A DNA stretch of 7,992 bases, from contig WLKV01000023.1 in NCBI GenBank assembly GCA_009701085.1, forward strand, positions 1 through 7,992, in the 5' to 3' direction. This DNA comes from Actinomycetota bacterium (lineage in GTDB: Bacteria > Actinomycetota > Actinomycetes > Nanopelagicales > Nanopelagicaceae). Both the position numbers and the translations under genes were made by a program. A model generated the notes under the pieces. It did no database searches, had not been told where the DNA came from, and saw nothing but the letters and a program-made list of their open reading frames with translations. This document shows, piece after piece, positions 7,031 through 7,992 of this stretch; position 1 is the stretch's first letter, and each line of letters opens with the position of its first letter.

Positions 7031-7992
7031 TGGCAACGTATAAAGATTCTGGCGTTGATATCGATGCAGGAGACCGCGCAGTTGAGTTGATGAAGGCATC
7101 AATCGCTCGCGCATCACGCCCTGAAGTAATGGGTGGCATTGGTGGATTTGCTGGCCTCTTTGATGCTTCAGCTCTCAAGGAGATGAAGCAACCTCTACTT
7201 GCAACATCAACTGATGGCGTCGGAACAAAGACCGAGATAGCTCGTGCGATGGGTAAGTACGACACCATCGGCGAAGATCTTGTTGCCATGGTTGTCGATG
7301 ACCTTGTTGTCTGCGGCGCAGAACCACTCTTTATGACTGATTACATCGCCGTTGGAAAAGTTATCCCTGAGCGAATTGCAGATATCGTCGCTGGAATTGC
7401 CCGCGGATGTGTAAAGGCTGGAACAGCTCTTGTCGGTGGCGAGACTGCAGAACACCCCGGACTTCTTGGTGAAGATGAATTTGATATCGCAGGAGCAGCA
7501 ACTGGTGCAGTGGACGCAGATAAACAACTTGGCGCTCATCGTGTTAAGGCCGGCGATCTCATCATCGCAATGCCAGCAAGTGGATTCCATGCAAATGGCT
7601 ATTCATTAATTCGCCACATTCTGAGCGAACAGAAGCTTGACCTTTCAAAGACCTACGAAGGTTTTTCAAAGTCACTCGGTGAGATTCTCCTGACTCCAAC
7701 AGAGATTTACTCACTCGACTGTCTCGCGCTGATTCGAGCGCAAGGTGAAAAACTTCGCACCTTTAGCCACATCACTGGTGGCGGGCTTGCTGATAACACT
7801 GCACGAGTTATCCCTGCAGGCCTTACCGCGAAATACGATCGCTCTACTTGGGCGCTTCCGACTGCAACCAAGTTCTTGGCCGATGTGGCATCTGTCCCAC
7901 AAGAAGATATGGAACGCACGTGGAACTGTGGCATCGGAATGTCGGCGGTAGTCGACCCAGCTATCGGAGATTTAGTGATTCGCTCATTGGCA
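7030..7992 (+). CDS. purM: AIR synthetase PurM (3'-truncated by window edge)
   Basis: PurM (phosphoribosylformylglycinamidine cyclo-ligase) closes the imidazole ring of FGAM using ATP to give AIR, the step directly after PurS/PurQ/PurL. It shares its fold with the two halves of PurL. The frame is open from ATG 7030 to the window edge, giving 321 residues. Family members are about 345-360, so some 25-40 residues are missing. Motifs are YKDSGVDIDAGDRAVE (4-19), STDGVGTK (60-67, nucleotide/metal binding), VVDDLVVCGAEPLFMTDY (88-105), LVGGETAEHPG (134-144), ASGFHANGYSL (183-193), HITGGGLADN (247-256) and NCGIGM (299-304). An in-frame TGA at 7021-7023 rules out a start further upstream, and ATG 7030 gives the standard N-terminus. 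There is no clear Shine-Dalgarno, so translation is probably coupled to purF, perhaps through the short bridge frame. Confidence 0.97.
   Translation, partial: MATYKDSGVDIDAGDRAVELMKASIARASRPEVMGGIGGFAGLFDASALKEMKQPLLATSTDGVGTKTEIARAMGKYDTIGEDLVAMVVDDLVVCGAEPLFMTDYIAVGKVIPERIADIVAGIARGCVKAGTALVGGETAEHPGLLGEDEFDIAGAATGAVDADKQLGAHRVKAGDLIIAMPASGFHANGYSLIRHILSEQKLDLSKTYEGFSKSLGEILLTPTEIYSLDCLALIRAQGEKLRTFSHITGGGLADNTARVIPAGLTAKYDRSTWALPTATKFLADVASVPQEDMERTWNCGIGMSAVVDPAIGDLVIRSLA

Noticed and set aside
7020..7044. TTGACT and TATAAA around the purM start as a promoter
   Set aside because: The spacing is only 13 nt, too short for a normal promoter, and the second box lies inside purM codons 4-5.
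6843..7289. 148-residue minus-strand open frame across purF and purM
   Set aside because: It overlaps two certain genes, has no family resemblance, and is best explained as an antisense shadow.

Overview
The window is one uninterrupted, plus-strand run of de novo purine biosynthesis genes: purB (5' end missing), purC, purS, purQ, purL, a small SCP-type gene, purF and purM (3' end missing). Every base except a few short junctions is coding. The longest gap is 32 nt, between purC and purS, so no stretch over 300 bases lacks a gene. I see no RNA gene, CRISPR array, insertion sequence, attachment site, origin or terminator.

The organism is most likely an actinobacterium. The best evidence is the small sterol-carrier-like protein (SCP_3 type, the family of Mycobacterium tuberculosis Rv0807) between purL and purF, which is an actinobacterial arrangement, together with the actinobacterial style of PurB (motif SSAMPHKMNTRSCERV) and the order purB-purC-purS-purQ-purL-scp-purF-purM. 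Base composition is moderate (near half G+C by eye) rather than the high G+C of Streptomyces or Mycobacterium. With the extreme packing of genes, this suggests a streamlined aquatic lineage such as the Nanopelagicales (acI). That lineage call is inference.

Layout: purB ends in GTGA, which overlaps the GTG start of purC. After purC comes the only real spacer, carrying the only strong Shine-Dalgarno of the window, in front of purS. purS, purQ and purL encode the three parts of formylglycinamidine ribonucleotide (FGAM) synthase and are separated by 5 nt and a 1-nt TAATG overlap. The SCP-type gene follows 5 nt after purL and overlaps purF by ATGA. purF and purM are joined by a five-codon reading frame that overlaps both.

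Together the genes supply pathway step 1 (PurF), step 4 (PurS/PurQ/PurL), step 5 (PurM), and the later steps that make SAICAR (PurC) and release fumarate (PurB, which also acts in AMP formation). PurD, PurN or PurT, PurE/PurK and PurH are not in this window. The promoter and any regulatory leader must lie upstream of position 1. I found no exotic new system. The points most worth a second look are the poorly understood SCP-type gene inside the operon, the purF/purM bridge reading frame and a small hairpin just inside purC.
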